44,226 bases of DNA, taken from positions 1-44,226 of the forward strand of contig NW_007360652.1 of NCBI RefSeq assembly GCF_000192795.1, given 5' to 3'. The notes beneath the pieces were generated by a model that saw nothing but the letters and a program-made list of their open reading frames with translations, had not been told where the DNA came from and did not search any database. The translations under genes were made by a program, and so were the position numbers. The DNA comes from Vavraia culicis subsp. floridensis. Lineage: Eukaryota > Microsporidia > Pleistophoridae. Shown here piece by piece: positions 26,967 through 37,394 of this stretch; within the stretch, counting starts at the first letter, position 1; each line of letters begins with the position of its first letter.

Positions 26967-27284
26967 ATGTCATATCTCAATCTCAGCAGGAATTATACAT
27001 ACAGCGATCTAGACCAAGCATACAAGCAGGCCATCAAGAAGTACCATCCCATAAGAACGAAGACCAGCACGCACCTCTACAAGATTACAAGTGAGTACAA
27101 TTACAAAAAGAATCAGTTGAAGTATAACGAATATAGCGTAAGGGAGGTTAGTGTTGATGAGATTGAGAGAGCGCTTTGCCAATGCGGACACAGGTATGAC
27201 TTGGAAATGGAAAATGATGATATTGTGGAGTGCTGCTGGTGTAGTCTAAAGGTAAAGATAGTGGGTAGGAATAGGCTTGAATAG
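26967..27284 (+). CDS. DPH4: DPH4/Jjj3-like J-domain and CSL zinc-finger protein
   Basis: DPH4 (Jjj3) is a co-chaperone in diphthamide synthesis on elongation factor 2. Over 105 residues the product combines a shortened J-domain (LNLSRNYTYSDLDQAYKQAI, residues 4-23) with a CSL-type zinc finger at residues about 60-98. The first Cys pair is C71-x-C73-G, and the second is C89-C90-W-C92-S followed by LKVKIVG. The order J-domain then CSL finger is the DPH4 architecture; DPH3 has only the finger. The catalytic HPD tripeptide, needed to stimulate Hsp70, reads H27-P28-I29. The protein is also shorter than yeast Jjj3 (about 170 residues). If the HPI is real, Hsp70 stimulation would be lost and only the metal or electron-transfer function kept. 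Confidence 0.77.
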   Translation: MSYLNLSRNYTYSDLDQAYKQAIKKYHPIRTKTSTHLYKITSEYNYKKNQLKYNEYSVREVSVDEIERALCQCGHRYDLEMENDDIVECCWCSLKVKIVGRNRLE

Positions 27285-28536
27285 CAAAATAAACGAATTG
27301 CTGCAGGTTTTTGCTGTTCTGTGCTGTTGGGCACTACAGCACCGATCTAATTGGAGGGAACCGGGAGAGTGGCCCTACCAACGTGTAATAATGACGAATT
27401 CATTACTTTAACCGTTGTTTACACCTGGCCGTAAAATACGATAGATCACATCATTGCTATGCTTATACGTGGTAACCGTCTGCACTGCGTGTCACATTAC
27501 AAGAACGATCTGCAACGAAACATTCCATCATTTGTGTATTTTTGCGTCTTACTGTATTAGCAGGCCATACGAACCCAACATTACACCAAAGTACCATTTT
27601 CAAACATTTAGTTGCTGCCAATTTGTCGGTTCGTGCCTGCAAATTGAGCCTTAAAACATTTTGCTGCACAATTTAAAATACCGTTCAACGGCTCGTCCGC
27701 ATATGGTCAAATGGACATTTCTTGTGAGAGAAACATCCACCAGCAATATAACGGAAAGAACATTATTTTACGATTTTTGCGATCAAAACGATGTATCGAT
27801 CGCATATATCCGTGTTAATCACCTTTTGCGCGAATGTGTCAGAATGTGGGCGCATCAAACTGAGAACATATAACTTGCAATTTATTTTAAATCAGGTTCA
27901 CAAAATTTGATACGGCCAATTGGCGGTGCTGCGGTTACCCCAGGTTTGCCCGTTAACTCAGGTACCTCCCCTAAGCGGTATGGTAGAGAATCGTGTTCTG
28001 TAGAATCACAAGATAGAATATCAAACATGGGTGCACATCAACGGTGAGCAAACGTGTTTTGATAAATGTGTTTAACACGATTCGTCTTTTTGATTGTAAT
28101 TTATTTAAAATATTTTTTTACACTCTTCATTTTATAGCGGTGCCATCTCTGCAAGAAAAGTGCGTTTTGAGGAGATAAATGAATGATTTATAACGAAAAA
28201 AGATGCTCTGCCTTTTTTACGGAAGGAGCGACGAGCAACTGCCCAATGATCTTAAAGTTGATCTGACCAAAACGAAATATGGCGCAAAGGTTTTTGTTCT
28301 TCGTGGCAGCGAACGGCAGATAGTGACCACATGATTTTCTTGAAACATTTCTCATACAGAAAAAAATATGGCAAAGACGGAGAACGAGTGCATTAAAACC
28401 ACAAAAACGCTGCTATCGTGGTCTTTATGAGCGAAAAACGGCCTATGTATCTCTAAACGTACGATATACGAGTGGCTGATCATATTTTAATTATCCACCT
28501 GTTACGCTCCAACGGTTCAACCTCTATACATGTTTG
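27285..28536. other. gene-poor spacer
   Basis: Nothing recognised. Several short frames at 27.4-27.9 kb overlap on both strands without start signals. Confidence 0.5.
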
Positions 28537-29436
28537 CTACGTAGTGAAATACGTGACACAGTGGTAGACCAACGGGATCGATACGACAAATAGGATAAAG
28601 CATAAGATCCACACAGCAGGCAGGGCATAAAGCATTTCCTGGGGACTCTTTACGAACACATATCCGTTGAAGTCAAGCACATACGAGAAAATGAACACGA
28701 ACGTAACCAAATACACCAGCAATATGCACCGCAGGCTTCCAAAATCGCACAGGTTTGTCGTGGCATGCATTATACCGGATAGAACGGCTCCTAGCACGAT
28801 GTAAATCTTGGTGTAGGTGAACGTTAATTTGTAAAAGTCGTTGGCTGTCGATATGACCGCAAAAAGCGAAAAAAATAGCGAGTACACGAAATGCGAAATA
28901 TCGTAGCGAACAGCAAGGGAGTCCACAAAAAACACCCTGAAAATAATGAGAACGAGTGCCAAAGCAGCGTGGTTAAGCTTCCGATCCACCATGACACTTT
29001 CAAAAATGTCATCGATTGGGGCCGACCCAAATGTTGTGTAAGTGTCCAAGGAATATACGAGCGAGCACAGGAACAACACCGCAAAGAAGAACAGCAAATT
29101 GTCCTCCTGATCATACAACCCACAGAGACATGCTACAGTAATTGTGAAGAGCGCAAACACCATGTGCGACTGCCGTGATGCCATCTGATAGACCAGGTAA
29201 ATGGTGAGAAAATCAATAAATGAAAGCATGAATGCCAGCAACACCTCCATTGTATTCACTTTTTTGATGTTATAATATCTCTTTGCTACTATACACTCCG
29301 TAAAAAGGCACGAAACATAGACAAGAGCGAACAAAGGAAAATGCGCGTATTCCTTGTATTTTATCTCCAGATTCAGGACAACATACGCGGCAAAGTAAAG
29401 AAACATTCTGACGAGTGTTTTAGCAATGAAGTTCAT
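28537..29436 (-). CDS. polytopic membrane protein, 299 aa
   Basis: No family recognised. The frame is open from a TTG at 29460, but the ATG at 29436 lies right behind CCCC and AAAATTT motifs and is the likely start. About eight or nine hydrophobic segments are spread over the whole length, with short hydrophilic loops. Loop residues such as KRYYNIKKVNTME (near 55-67) and SAPIDDIFESVMVDRKLNHA (near 140-160) are the only polar stretches. There is no signal peptide apart from the first span. The architecture is that of a small transporter or ER membrane enzyme, but no catalytic or transport motif can be named. Confidence 0.8.
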   Translation of the reverse strand: MNFIAKTLVRMFLYFAAYVVLNLEIKYKEYAHFPLFALVYVSCLFTECIVAKRYYNIKKVNTMEVLLAFMLSFIDFLTIYLVYQMASRQSHMVFALFTITVACLCGLYDQEDNLLFFFAVLFLCSLVYSLDTYTTFGSAPIDDIFESVMVDRKLNHAALALVLIIFRVFFVDSLAVRYDISHFVYSLFFSLFAVISTANDFYKLTFTYTKIYIVLGAVLSGIMHATTNLCDFGSLRCILLVYLVTFVFIFSYVLDFNGYVFVKSPQEMLYALPAVWILCFILFVVSIPLVYHCVTYFTT

Positions 29437-30191
29437 GAGGGGACCCCTCCAAATTTTCAAAAACTATGTTAGACATGTACTTCCACGCTCGGTCTTTTGG
29501 CGAAACAACGACACGATGCAAAGGCTTTTGGACCTTCTGTGGCGGAAAGGATCCTAGGAACGATGTGCAGGTCGGGTCAAGTTGAGTCAGCGTTCTATGC
29601 TTGTTCTATGCTCAACGTTTATATAATTAACATTTTTTATAATTCTTGGCCCAGGTTCATACGCCCGAAAATGTTGCAAGCCTCAGTTTGGCTCGTAATA
29701 GCAGTCCTGCTTGCAATCTTTCAATTTCTACTGACACAAAGAGCTAAATTCATTCCAGTAATCTCTTGCTAGAATAAATGACAGAACAAATGATACAATA
29801 CCGTATGCCGTTTACTATGGGTGGTACACGTGCAAATACAGTTGATCTATGCGTTCTTTGTTTGCTTATCTTAACAGTGTAAATCGATCAAAACTTTATT
29901 TTCAAATCAAATATCGCTTCAGTTTCGCTCTTTGAGCATATTACAGAAAATTTACTGTTGTTCTTCCTGCACGCGCAATTCTTGACGGCTAAAGCTACAC
30001 ATTGTGGACAGCAAATTATGTTATACGCGTATAAATACACATTCGTGGTGCTCAAACATTCTACGGTATCATTTTTACGCACAATTCTTACATTTGGTAA
30101 TAAATTTTCCTTTTACGAGTCTTAATCAAAAACTTGTCTTACTGGGAATATTTTAGATTATTTATTGTTCTAGCCTGGTGTAGCATTGTAA
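29437..30191. other. spacer within the membrane-protein cluster
   Basis: A 69-codon ATG frame at 29563-29772 encodes one hydrophobic span (ASVWLVIAVLLAIFQFLL). It may be a third small membrane protein but has no start signal. Otherwise nothing seen. Confidence 0.4.
29439..29457 (-). promoter_or_regulatory. AAAATTT plus GGGGTCCCC before the 29436 start
   Basis: Read on the minus strand: aaaatttggaggggtcccct, then c and ATG. Both a GGGG and a CCCC block are present, and together they pick the ATG at 29436 over the upstream TTG. Confidence 0.6.
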
Positions 30192-30485
30192 ATGCCCCAC
30201 ATAGAATCGTATGGCGATATGAAAATAAGCTGGTCATCAAAGCTTATCATGAAAGTCTTGGGCAAGAGGCTGTACAATGTGCTTTTGGAAACAATAACCG
30301 GAAACAGCTCCATTTTTTGGATTGTACTAGTTCTGTTCAACCTATTTTTGTGCACAATGCAGGTCTATTTTATAAGAAAACTGGTTAAAAAAACAAGAAA
30401 GATCGATAATGACGAAGTATCCTGTTCATGTGCCGATGAGTGCAAGACTACTATGTGTTGTGGAGAAGGTAAAAACACCGAATAA
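30192..30485 (+). CDS. small single-TM protein with Cys-rich tail, 97 aa
   Basis: No family recognised. One strong membrane span at residues about 40-60 (SIFWIVLVLFNLFLCTMQVYF) is followed by a basic stretch (IRKLVKKTRK) and a Cys-rich tail (CSCADECKTTMCC). By the positive-inside rule the tail would be cytoplasmic. An internal ATG at 30219 is the other possible start and has a CCC about 20 bases upstream; there is no A/T signal before the first ATG. The layout (short N-terminal region, one span, basic flank, polar tail) matches the next gene. Confidence 0.6.
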   Translation: MPHIESYGDMKISWSSKLIMKVLGKRLYNVLLETITGNSSIFWIVLVLFNLFLCTMQVYFIRKLVKKTRKIDNDEVSCSCADECKTTMCCGEGKNTE

Positions 30486-30864
30486 AAAACATTTCTAACG
30501 AAAACGTGTTCGCAAGACATTCTGAGCTAGCTTGGTCTCTGAAACAGCTCATGTTAGTTGCGCTGTAACATCAGAGCAGTACAACATTTACTACTACACT
30601 TCAAAAGAAGTATGCTGTCAGTGCGAACGCCTCATCCGAATTGGTGGATAGGTAAGAGCCTTCAGCCCGATAAGAGCCTTTCTCTCGACTAAACAACGAC
30701 TCGCTTGTCCAAACGTATTATATTTAACTGATTTTGGCGCATGCAACACCACGCGCTATGAACCGCCACAATTTACTTAATTTATGTGCTTGGTTGATAA
30801 TTTTAATCCGCTTTGCCAATAAGGCAAATTCTGTCATTTATCAACATGTATACGCCCATAGAAC
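30486..30864. other. short spacer
   Basis: No gene seen. The right end holds tatacgccc before the next ATG. Confidence 0.5.
30849..30857 (+). promoter_or_regulatory. CCC before the 30865 ORF
   Basis: CCC at 30855-30857 lies 7 bases before the ATG at 30865. Confidence 0.4.
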
Positions 30865-31263
30865 ATGGAAGGTTTGCCTACGTACGAAGAAGTGGTATCA
30901 AAAAACCTCTCACGAATGATCAAACAATACGAATTCCGCCAAGCTTTTGATTTGGCAGTCATAAAAGTATATAGGACGCATCCGAACGCCTTCTTGTGCA
31001 TTATGCTCTTGTTATACATCATAAGTATAATTTTAGTCTATTTTGGAATAGCGCACATGCGCAAAAAGTGTAAAGACACTCGTGACATTCTATACGGTAA
31101 AAAATGTCATGATATACCGATATATGCAACGGAAACCGGTTTGTACTGCGAAGACACCAACAGTTCTTTCTCATCCGGTTCTATTGACAGTCTTGAATCA
31201 CGTATCACAGAAATTCTTTTTTTTTATGAAGATGAAGTGAATGATGGTAAAAAAGTGGTCTAA
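30865..31263 (+). CDS. small single-TM protein, 132 aa
   Basis: No family recognised. The N-terminal 45 residues are soluble (EGLPTYEEVVSKNLSRMIKQ) and include an L-P-T-Y-E-E sequence, similar to a PxY-type trafficking or WW-binding motif but with Leu in place of the first Pro. One span follows at residues about 46-68 (LCIMLLLYIISIILVYFGIA), then MRKKCKDTR and a Ser-rich acidic C-terminal tail (SSFSSGSIDS, EDEVNDGKK). The same layout and similar spacing to the 30192 product suggest two diverged tandem copies, although sequence identity is low by eye. CCC precedes the ATG. Confidence 0.68.
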   Translation: MEGLPTYEEVVSKNLSRMIKQYEFRQAFDLAVIKVYRTHPNAFLCIMLLLYIISIILVYFGIAHMRKKCKDTRDILYGKKCHDIPIYATETGLYCEDTNSSFSSGSIDSLESRITEILFFYEDEVNDGKKVV

Positions 31264-34196
31264 ATTGTGATTTACGAATGTATTAAATTGATTTTGACAG
31301 AGTTTGTGTAAGCCGAACCGCGTATTTATTCCTGGACAGTACACCTCCTAGGATTATGCTCTCACATACGTTTCTTTTAATTAGAGGCACTTCGGTCCAT
31401 CTCCTCATACAACAGCTCCCAGACAAGCATATCTTCCCGATACTCCCTCATATCACGTTATATGATGTATCCTTCGGGAGTAAAAATGATAAGTACTACC
31501 GAAGACCAAACTGAGAACGAATCACAGCTCAGAAAAAAAGGAAAGAGTGTTAGTCAATGATAATGCCTGTAACACGGCCATGCACGAGCGGTAAACTCAT
31601 GTACAAAAGACCTGCATAACTACACTACCTGTGATCTACCATGGTCCAATGTAATGAGTTGCTGGTCGTACGATGCACTTTAAAGCGATATATGCCTTTC
31701 CAATTAGCAGAGAATTTGTGTTCATTGTTCATAATGACAGGATTTAATCAAATTAACTTTTTTGACAGACCACCACCATATCAATGGCAGACTAGCAGGT
31801 GTAAGATTCGTAAACTTGCTGTTTCCAGAGGGACTGTGCCTGCCATACAGTACGGGTAGATCTCATCATATTGTGCATATTTTGTTATTTAATTTGAAGT
31901 GGACTTAAAATTAGATTTGCCTTTATTTCAACCACGCAAATGAGCGCTGCATCTTAAAAATAACGTGGGCAATGTTTTCAGCAGATTTTAAACATGATTT
32001 GTCACATATTGCGGTTACCTTTCCTTGTTTTTGATGCTTTGCTCATAATTGTGCATCTTATGCCTTACACTCCTGCAACAGATGTCATGTAATAAATTTA
32101 ATCTGTCTTCATATAGCTGCAGGAGTTCACCTCTAGATGAAGCATTTCTGATAATTGCAAATACAAGATGCGTTTTATCATCACTGCTTAACGTGCAACA
32201 TAACTGTGATTAAAGGTTTTTCACCGAGTGACATTAATTTATCATTGCAACGCGGTATTCGCCATTTTGTCTCGGCAAAAATACTTTACACGAATTTTTC
32301 TAGCAATTTATCGTGTTGAGTTGATCTTGAGAATTATCTTCAAGATAATTTTGGTTTAACATTTATATTTAGTGCACATTTTACAAAGGATTTCAAACCT
32401 GTGAGCAGAACGTTTATTTTTATTGATTTGGTTGGTTGTTGCATCATTTTGTGTGAAACGATGTTTTGTAGGTGAAATAAAGAGTTTGGTAGGATATGTG
32501 TGGTAATTCGAATATTTCGCTGTCGGTATAAGACTGGGCTCATTTAGTGGTATAAAGGTGTGATTAGTTAGGTTTATAAATATGAATTATTGATCATTGC
32601 CAACATAAATCGTTTTTTGCGTTTAGAAGTGTCTCAGTGTATCCGATTAACCTACAAGTAAATGCTGTTTACCTCATTGTTATGAGAAATACACGCTCTG
32701 ACACACGAAAAAACACATAAGTAAACCAAAAGAATAAAACATGTCTAACTCTCCGCTGACTTGGCACAGATCACTTTCTATATTAAAATATATCAGAACC
32801 ACGTTGAATGAACAACCAAGTTTATGGGACCGATGAGCACGAGAAACACGAAACGAATCGTGGAAGCAGCACTATAACATCACAACAAAAGATAAATTAC
32901 AGTAGCATTGTGCTGTTCTATTTTCCACGTGTAACATTTTCCCGTTATAGAACGCATCTTGCCACGCTACAACATTTCTTCTATCGATAAAACCGTGTTA
33001 ATCCTGGAATAGACAGGTAGAACGGGAATACCAGCCATCTTTTATTCCCATTTGTACGGTAAATTGTAGAATGATATTTTGGTCAGGAGGACAACTCAGG
33101 CGAGTGAAATCTTGCTGATGCAGATGGCACAACGAATGTCGACAGTCTAGATCTCCTTCAACACCACTACGATGGAACCGCTCAAATAGGTATACTCATC
33201 TTTAGTGCGCAAAACTAAGGATATGCATATAAACAATGTAAAATCTTAAAAGATCTGACACTTCATTTTTTTGTGCTCGTAAATTTATATTCAAGTCATC
33301 CGTCTAAACTGTAAGCCAAACATTTTATTCGTTGAATTCGTTCAATAATGCCTTAAAATCGTGTTTTTCATCAAAACTCAAATAAATCTTAGTTTAATTA
33401 TGAACTGCATTTAATTCTGTAATTTTTTTGATACTCCAAAACATCACAATATGACAGGTCATAGATATCTATATTTGCTAGAATTGATACTATAGTGCAC
33501 ATACAACGTGTTATTCCATGATCCAAACATCTAATCTCTTTTTTCATGTGTATGAAATATTCCTCCGCACGTCATCTTTCATTATTCCTAATATGTTCGA
33601 AGGCACGTTGCCAGCGCAGAAATGAGTGAGATAATGGATGAATATGTTCGAAAATAGTCTGTGCTATAAATGACAGCTTCAGAAAAATAACATTAATGCC
33701 ATTTCGCAAATGTCACTATAAGAACCGAATCCCGATTTTGATCACGGACACATTTTGGGCAAAATTCAAATCATAATATAATTTTGCTATATCTTTGATT
33801 TTTCACGTTGTACAGGAGGACATACAGCACACATTTGATAGAATACCAAAGAAGAAATTCACTAAAGCTAAATTTTATTCATTTCCGTCCATAATTAGAT
33901 ATCTTTTACACATCGTTGCCATAAACCTACCATTTGATATAAATGCCTTTATTTGACCGGTCTATTTATCCTGTAACCAGCAAAAGCCGTTCATCTTGAG
34001 ATATCGTCGTTTTACGGTTTAATATGTGCAATAACACATTATACTTTGCATTTTTGTCTTTCAATTTATCACGATGACTTTTGAGTGACATTTATTGTAA
34101 AAATTATCAGTACATTATAGGAAAAATGACATGTGGAACACTTAGCGATGAGCTTTGATATTTAAAAAGAACTTAATCATATTTTGACGGCAATAA
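31264..34196. other. A/T-rich desert of about 2.9 kb
   Basis: No gene on either strand. Short frames such as 31641-31859 and 32808-32990 have no start signal. The only repeat noted is a 19-base palindrome at 32332-32350. Confidence 0.6.
32332..32350. repeat. short palindrome
   Basis: aattatctt, c, aagataatt: arms of nine bases around one central base. Confidence 0.7.
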
Positions 34197-35666
34197 ATGT
34201 CATATCGGACATATAAGAGAAAGGTTGCTCATAATCGCATGACAAAGTTCGAGAAGTTGGACATTTTGGCAAAACTGTCGGTCAAATACAGCGAATCGAG
34301 TGATGAAGCGGCACAAGCATACGATAATGGACAAGATGCGACAGATACTGTCTTAAAGGGGGGAGATAATGACAATGGAGTAACACACAGGAAGTATAAT
34401 TGTGATATTAGATACATGAAAGGTGAAAACGAGCAATCTGGCGATAAAGCATCCGCACATAATGAGGCTAATGATGAAATAACCAATACAACGAATGAAT
34501 TGGCTTTGACAGACAAGAACCAAAATGGAGGTGTTACTGACGAGATATACCACGCTAACGACTCAACAATCAAACATAAGCTATCGCCTGTCGAGATATA
34601 CTCGGTGAATGAATGTAGCAGATCTGAACATAGCGTTGGAAATTTTGCGGAAAAGAGCAGTCTGAGAAAACATTATGAAAGATATGGTAGAAAACAAAAA
34701 GCATATAAGCGCAACTGCATGGTCACAGTTCAAGATTATCGATCCATGGATGGTTCATATGACGTAAAGAGTGCTGTAACAAGCTCGCACGACACGCACG
34801 CTTTACAAGAGGAGTACAAGATGACAGATCTTAAAGTCAATAGCAACATGTACAGGCCATCACGAGGCATATATGATGATGATATCGATGATATGGCGTC
34901 AAAAAACTCCTGTCACAACACACGTATCAACGATATGAGCACGATGAAACACATGAAAAAAGGGCCTCCTGTTGAGTTTCTTGGCAGTTCTACGTGCAAC
35001 TTTGATACAAATGACCGCTTTACCGACATGTTTTGTGCAAAAACCGTAGGTGAAGAATGCGCTCTCAATACCCATCGCTTTTCTAACGAAAATATTAGCG
35101 AAACTGGCTGGATGCGAGGCAGAAAAACTATAAACAAGTATTCTCTGTGTCATATATACGGTAATATTGAAGCGATGCCTAACCATGTACATAACGAGCT
35201 TGATATTCCGGTAACGAAACACAGTTTTGTAAATAATTCGGCTCCATGTCAGAGACCAACCAAGTTTTACACCTCAAGAGGCGATTGTTTTCAACAACAG
35301 GAGAGCATCGCTGACAGGTCTGGGACAAAGCCGGCTCATGAACTCAGAACGTTATATGCAAAGTTCAAGACAAAGTTAAAAACTTACGAATATAATGAGT
35401 ACAGGAACCTCGACTATCTCATAAGTATGATCGAAGACCTGAGCGAGAGAAAGAAAAAATCACAAAAAAACACGCTGTCAAACAAAGCAAAGAAAATACT
35501 GCATTCCAAATGTGAACTAAGGCGACGAACCGCCATAAATTTGGGATTGTTGGCAATATCAGATTTTATTGATAAAACGACCGCATCCAAGCGCAATAAG
35601 AAAAAGATAATATTTGGTGCTCTGCAGCTCATTCTGAAGCTAAAATTGGAAAGTTTGAGTTCCTAG
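34197..35666 (+). CDS. hypothetical protein, 489 aa
   Basis: No family recognised. ATG at 34197; TTTAAAAAG about 30 bases upstream is the only promoter-like signal. The first about 370 residues are hydrophilic, rich in Asp, Asn, Ser, Thr, His and Met, and look disordered. The last about 110 residues are different: compact, helix-like and basic (LRTLYAKFKTKLKTYEYNEY, then RKKKSQKN, LSNKAKKILHSKCELRRRTA, INLGLLAISDFI and KIIFGALQLILKLKLESLSS). This has the look of an adaptor with a folded C-terminal helical domain. No signal peptide or membrane span. Confidence 0.72.
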   Translation: MSYRTYKRKVAHNRMTKFEKLDILAKLSVKYSESSDEAAQAYDNGQDATDTVLKGGDNDNGVTHRKYNCDIRYMKGENEQSGDKASAHNEANDEITNTTNELALTDKNQNGGVTDEIYHANDSTIKHKLSPVEIYSVNECSRSEHSVGNFAEKSSLRKHYERYGRKQKAYKRNCMVTVQDYRSMDGSYDVKSAVTSSHDTHALQEEYKMTDLKVNSNMYRPSRGIYDDDIDDMASKNSCHNTRINDMSTMKHMKKGPPVEFLGSSTCNFDTNDRFTDMFCAKTVGEECALNTHRFSNENISETGWMRGRKTINKYSLCHIYGNIEAMPNHVHNELDIPVTKHSFVNNSAPCQRPTKFYTSRGDCFQQQESIADRSGTKPAHELRTLYAKFKTKLKTYEYNEYRNLDYLISMIEDLSERKKKSQKNTLSNKAKKILHSKCELRRRTAINLGLLAISDFIDKTTASKRNKKKIIFGALQLILKLKLESLSS

Positions 35667-35750
35667 GTATTTATTTAAAGTTAGTATATTTATAGGCTAG
35701 TTAATAAAAGGCTTTAGCAGGGACAACAAGCAAAGCTATATTCTAATTAA

Positions 35751-36029
35751 ATGAGGTGCATCTGCTCGAAGTGCTCAGGCCAGATTATTCAGGCAGGTGA
35801 ATTTATCCTCACTTGATCCATCCTATAATCTATTTTTTTGTGTCGTTACACGCACGATGAGAATTATTGCTGTGACATTCTCTTGATGGAGCAGAATGAG
35901 TTGCCGCCTAAAACTATAAAAGTAGAAGCGTGCCGCAAGAATAGAAATTCAATCAAACTCGCACAACGCCGGAGCTGCACCTGGTGCAATCAAAAGTCCT
36001 GGGTTATTCACAAACAAATACTGGCTTAA
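35751..36029 (+). pseudogene. interrupted Cys-rich ORF
   Basis: From ATG 35751 the reading gives a Cys-x-Cys-x2-Cys start (RCICSKCSGQIIQ), then hits TGA at 35814 and TAA at 35826. In the same frame, coding-like sequence resumes at 35838: CRYTHDENYCCDIL, then ACRKNRN and RRSCTWCNQKSW to a TAA at 36027. The two parts share frame and Cys spacing, as expected of one zinc-binding protein split by two stops. Either it is decayed or a short intron lies between; a GTGAAT at 35797 could be a donor, but a matching acceptor in phase is not clear. No family named. Confidence 0.4.
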
Positions 36030-36746
36030 GGCCAGTGAGAGGCATTTAACACGATTGCAATAAAAGCGCTGTTGAAACGTATCTTAGAGATATTGACCAG
36101 CCATGGTGAGGCTGTCACAGTACGTTTTAATTTTCTATACCTCATGGCATGTACCAGCAACGATGTCACGCTCTTTTAAGGAATGGTACAAGTGACATGT
36201 TACCGTAAAATCCTCCACTTCCCTCAATGATCACGCTCTTACAGTTCGTAACAAATGTACGAGGCGAAAAAAAAACAATCCTAATCAACTGAACAAATGA
36301 ATGCGGAGTCAAACGTATTCGCCGAACAAAATGAATCTTAACAGTGCTTTGGATGCAGTAAAGGTACAATACCATTTCCAACAGGTTTATTTTTTGCAGA
36401 TATTCCTTTAGGTATCCTCTGGTCCAGGAAGCACCGCTGATTCCCAGGGACTTTAGAGCCATCCATCAACCGATTCGCATTACCTGAGCCCATGTAGGCA
36501 TTTTCCTACCTATTATTGGTATGAAACGTCGTAATAAATGATGAACGTTAAGCAACTACAAAAAAAAGGAAACTACCGATATGATGGCATATAATTCCAT
36601 ATTTTGCACAAAAACTGTCACCTGTAAGAAAGACCGTATTTATCGCTATATCAGCGCGAATCACGGCACACAAGATCAACTGGTGCCGAACAGGCTGCAA
36701 AACCGCGCCATAACAACCAAACATCAGCAGATAAAGCAAATAAGTT
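36030..36746. other. spacer
   Basis: A 98-codon minus-strand frame (36166-36462) starts with ATG but shows no family resemblance or start signal. No gene supported. Confidence 0.45.
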
Positions 36747-36944
36747 TTAATCGTAAATCTTGAAACCAATATCGTTCGCATATTCCCTAAAACACCGTCT
36801 ACACATGTTCAACCCGTATTTCCTGATCAGTCCGTTGTGCGTAAAACACGATCGGCAGCTCCTACTTCCCTTGCCGTAAGCCTTTCTCTTAACTATGAAT
36901 TTTGTCTCTAAATCTTCTTTGTATTTAATCACCTCGGTTCGCAT
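36747..36944 (-). CDS. RPS29: 40S ribosomal protein S29 (uS14)
   Basis: uS14 is a zinc-binding protein of the small-subunit head. The 65-residue product carries [10 protein letters not shown] and [20 protein letters not shown], which is the family core. The four zinc ligands are C30, C33, C48 and C51. The N-terminus is about ten residues longer than in animals (56 residues) and quite basic. The start at 36944 is directly supported by CCC and AAAAATTTTT just upstream on the minus strand. It lies near uS7 on the same strand, with 450 bases between them. Confidence 0.96.
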   Translation of the reverse strand: MRTEVIKYKEDLETKFIVKRKAYGKGSRSCRSCFTHNGLIRKYGLNMCRRCFREYANDIGFKIYD

Positions 36945-36957
36945 GTTATTTATCGGA

Positions 36958-36972
36958 GGGCTAAAAATTTTT
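36958..36972 (-). promoter_or_regulatory. AAAAATTTTT plus CCC before uS14
   Basis: On the minus strand the order is aaaaattttt, agccc, then ATG 13 bases later. This is the canonical microsporidian start-proximal pair. Confidence 0.6.
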
Positions 36973-37394
36973 AGAAATTAAGGCTGTGTGCTGAGACCAA
37001 GAAATTTATTTGGTAAGTGGCGAAAACTCGGCTTGCAGAGCGAAACACGTGGAACGGTATGTAGAGACTGAATAATTGTGATCATACAATGAAAAAAGTG
37101 TAAAATCTGAGATTGCTATTTGGTATGATCATCGCAACCATATCAGATGTGTCAACACATTTTAGCTATACACAAGCGAAACAGACACGCGACATACCTG
37201 CCACGCGTGGTATAGCGCTTTAAAATAATACTTTTGACCCGCCAAACCGTCCTACAGAAAAAAGGCCATCTTTGTGCATCTATTCATCTCAAAGATGAAG
37301 CGCAACACCGACAAGGCACACAGAGAAACAAAAACGCGCCCCGTTAGCCCGGTGTTCAAAAAGTAAAACATACAAGTCCTTAACTCATGAAAAT
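36973..37394. other. spacer between uS14 and uS7
   Basis: No clear gene. A tiny ATG frame at 37295-37366 encodes a 23-residue basic peptide; too short to judge. Confidence 0.4.

Noticed and set aside
29563..29772. 69-codon ORF with one hydrophobic span
   Set aside because: No start signal, sits close to the divergent promoter of the 28537 gene; kept only as a note in the spacer entry.
36166..36462. 98-codon minus-strand frame
   Set aside because: ATG present but no start signal, and composition resembles random A/T-rich translation.
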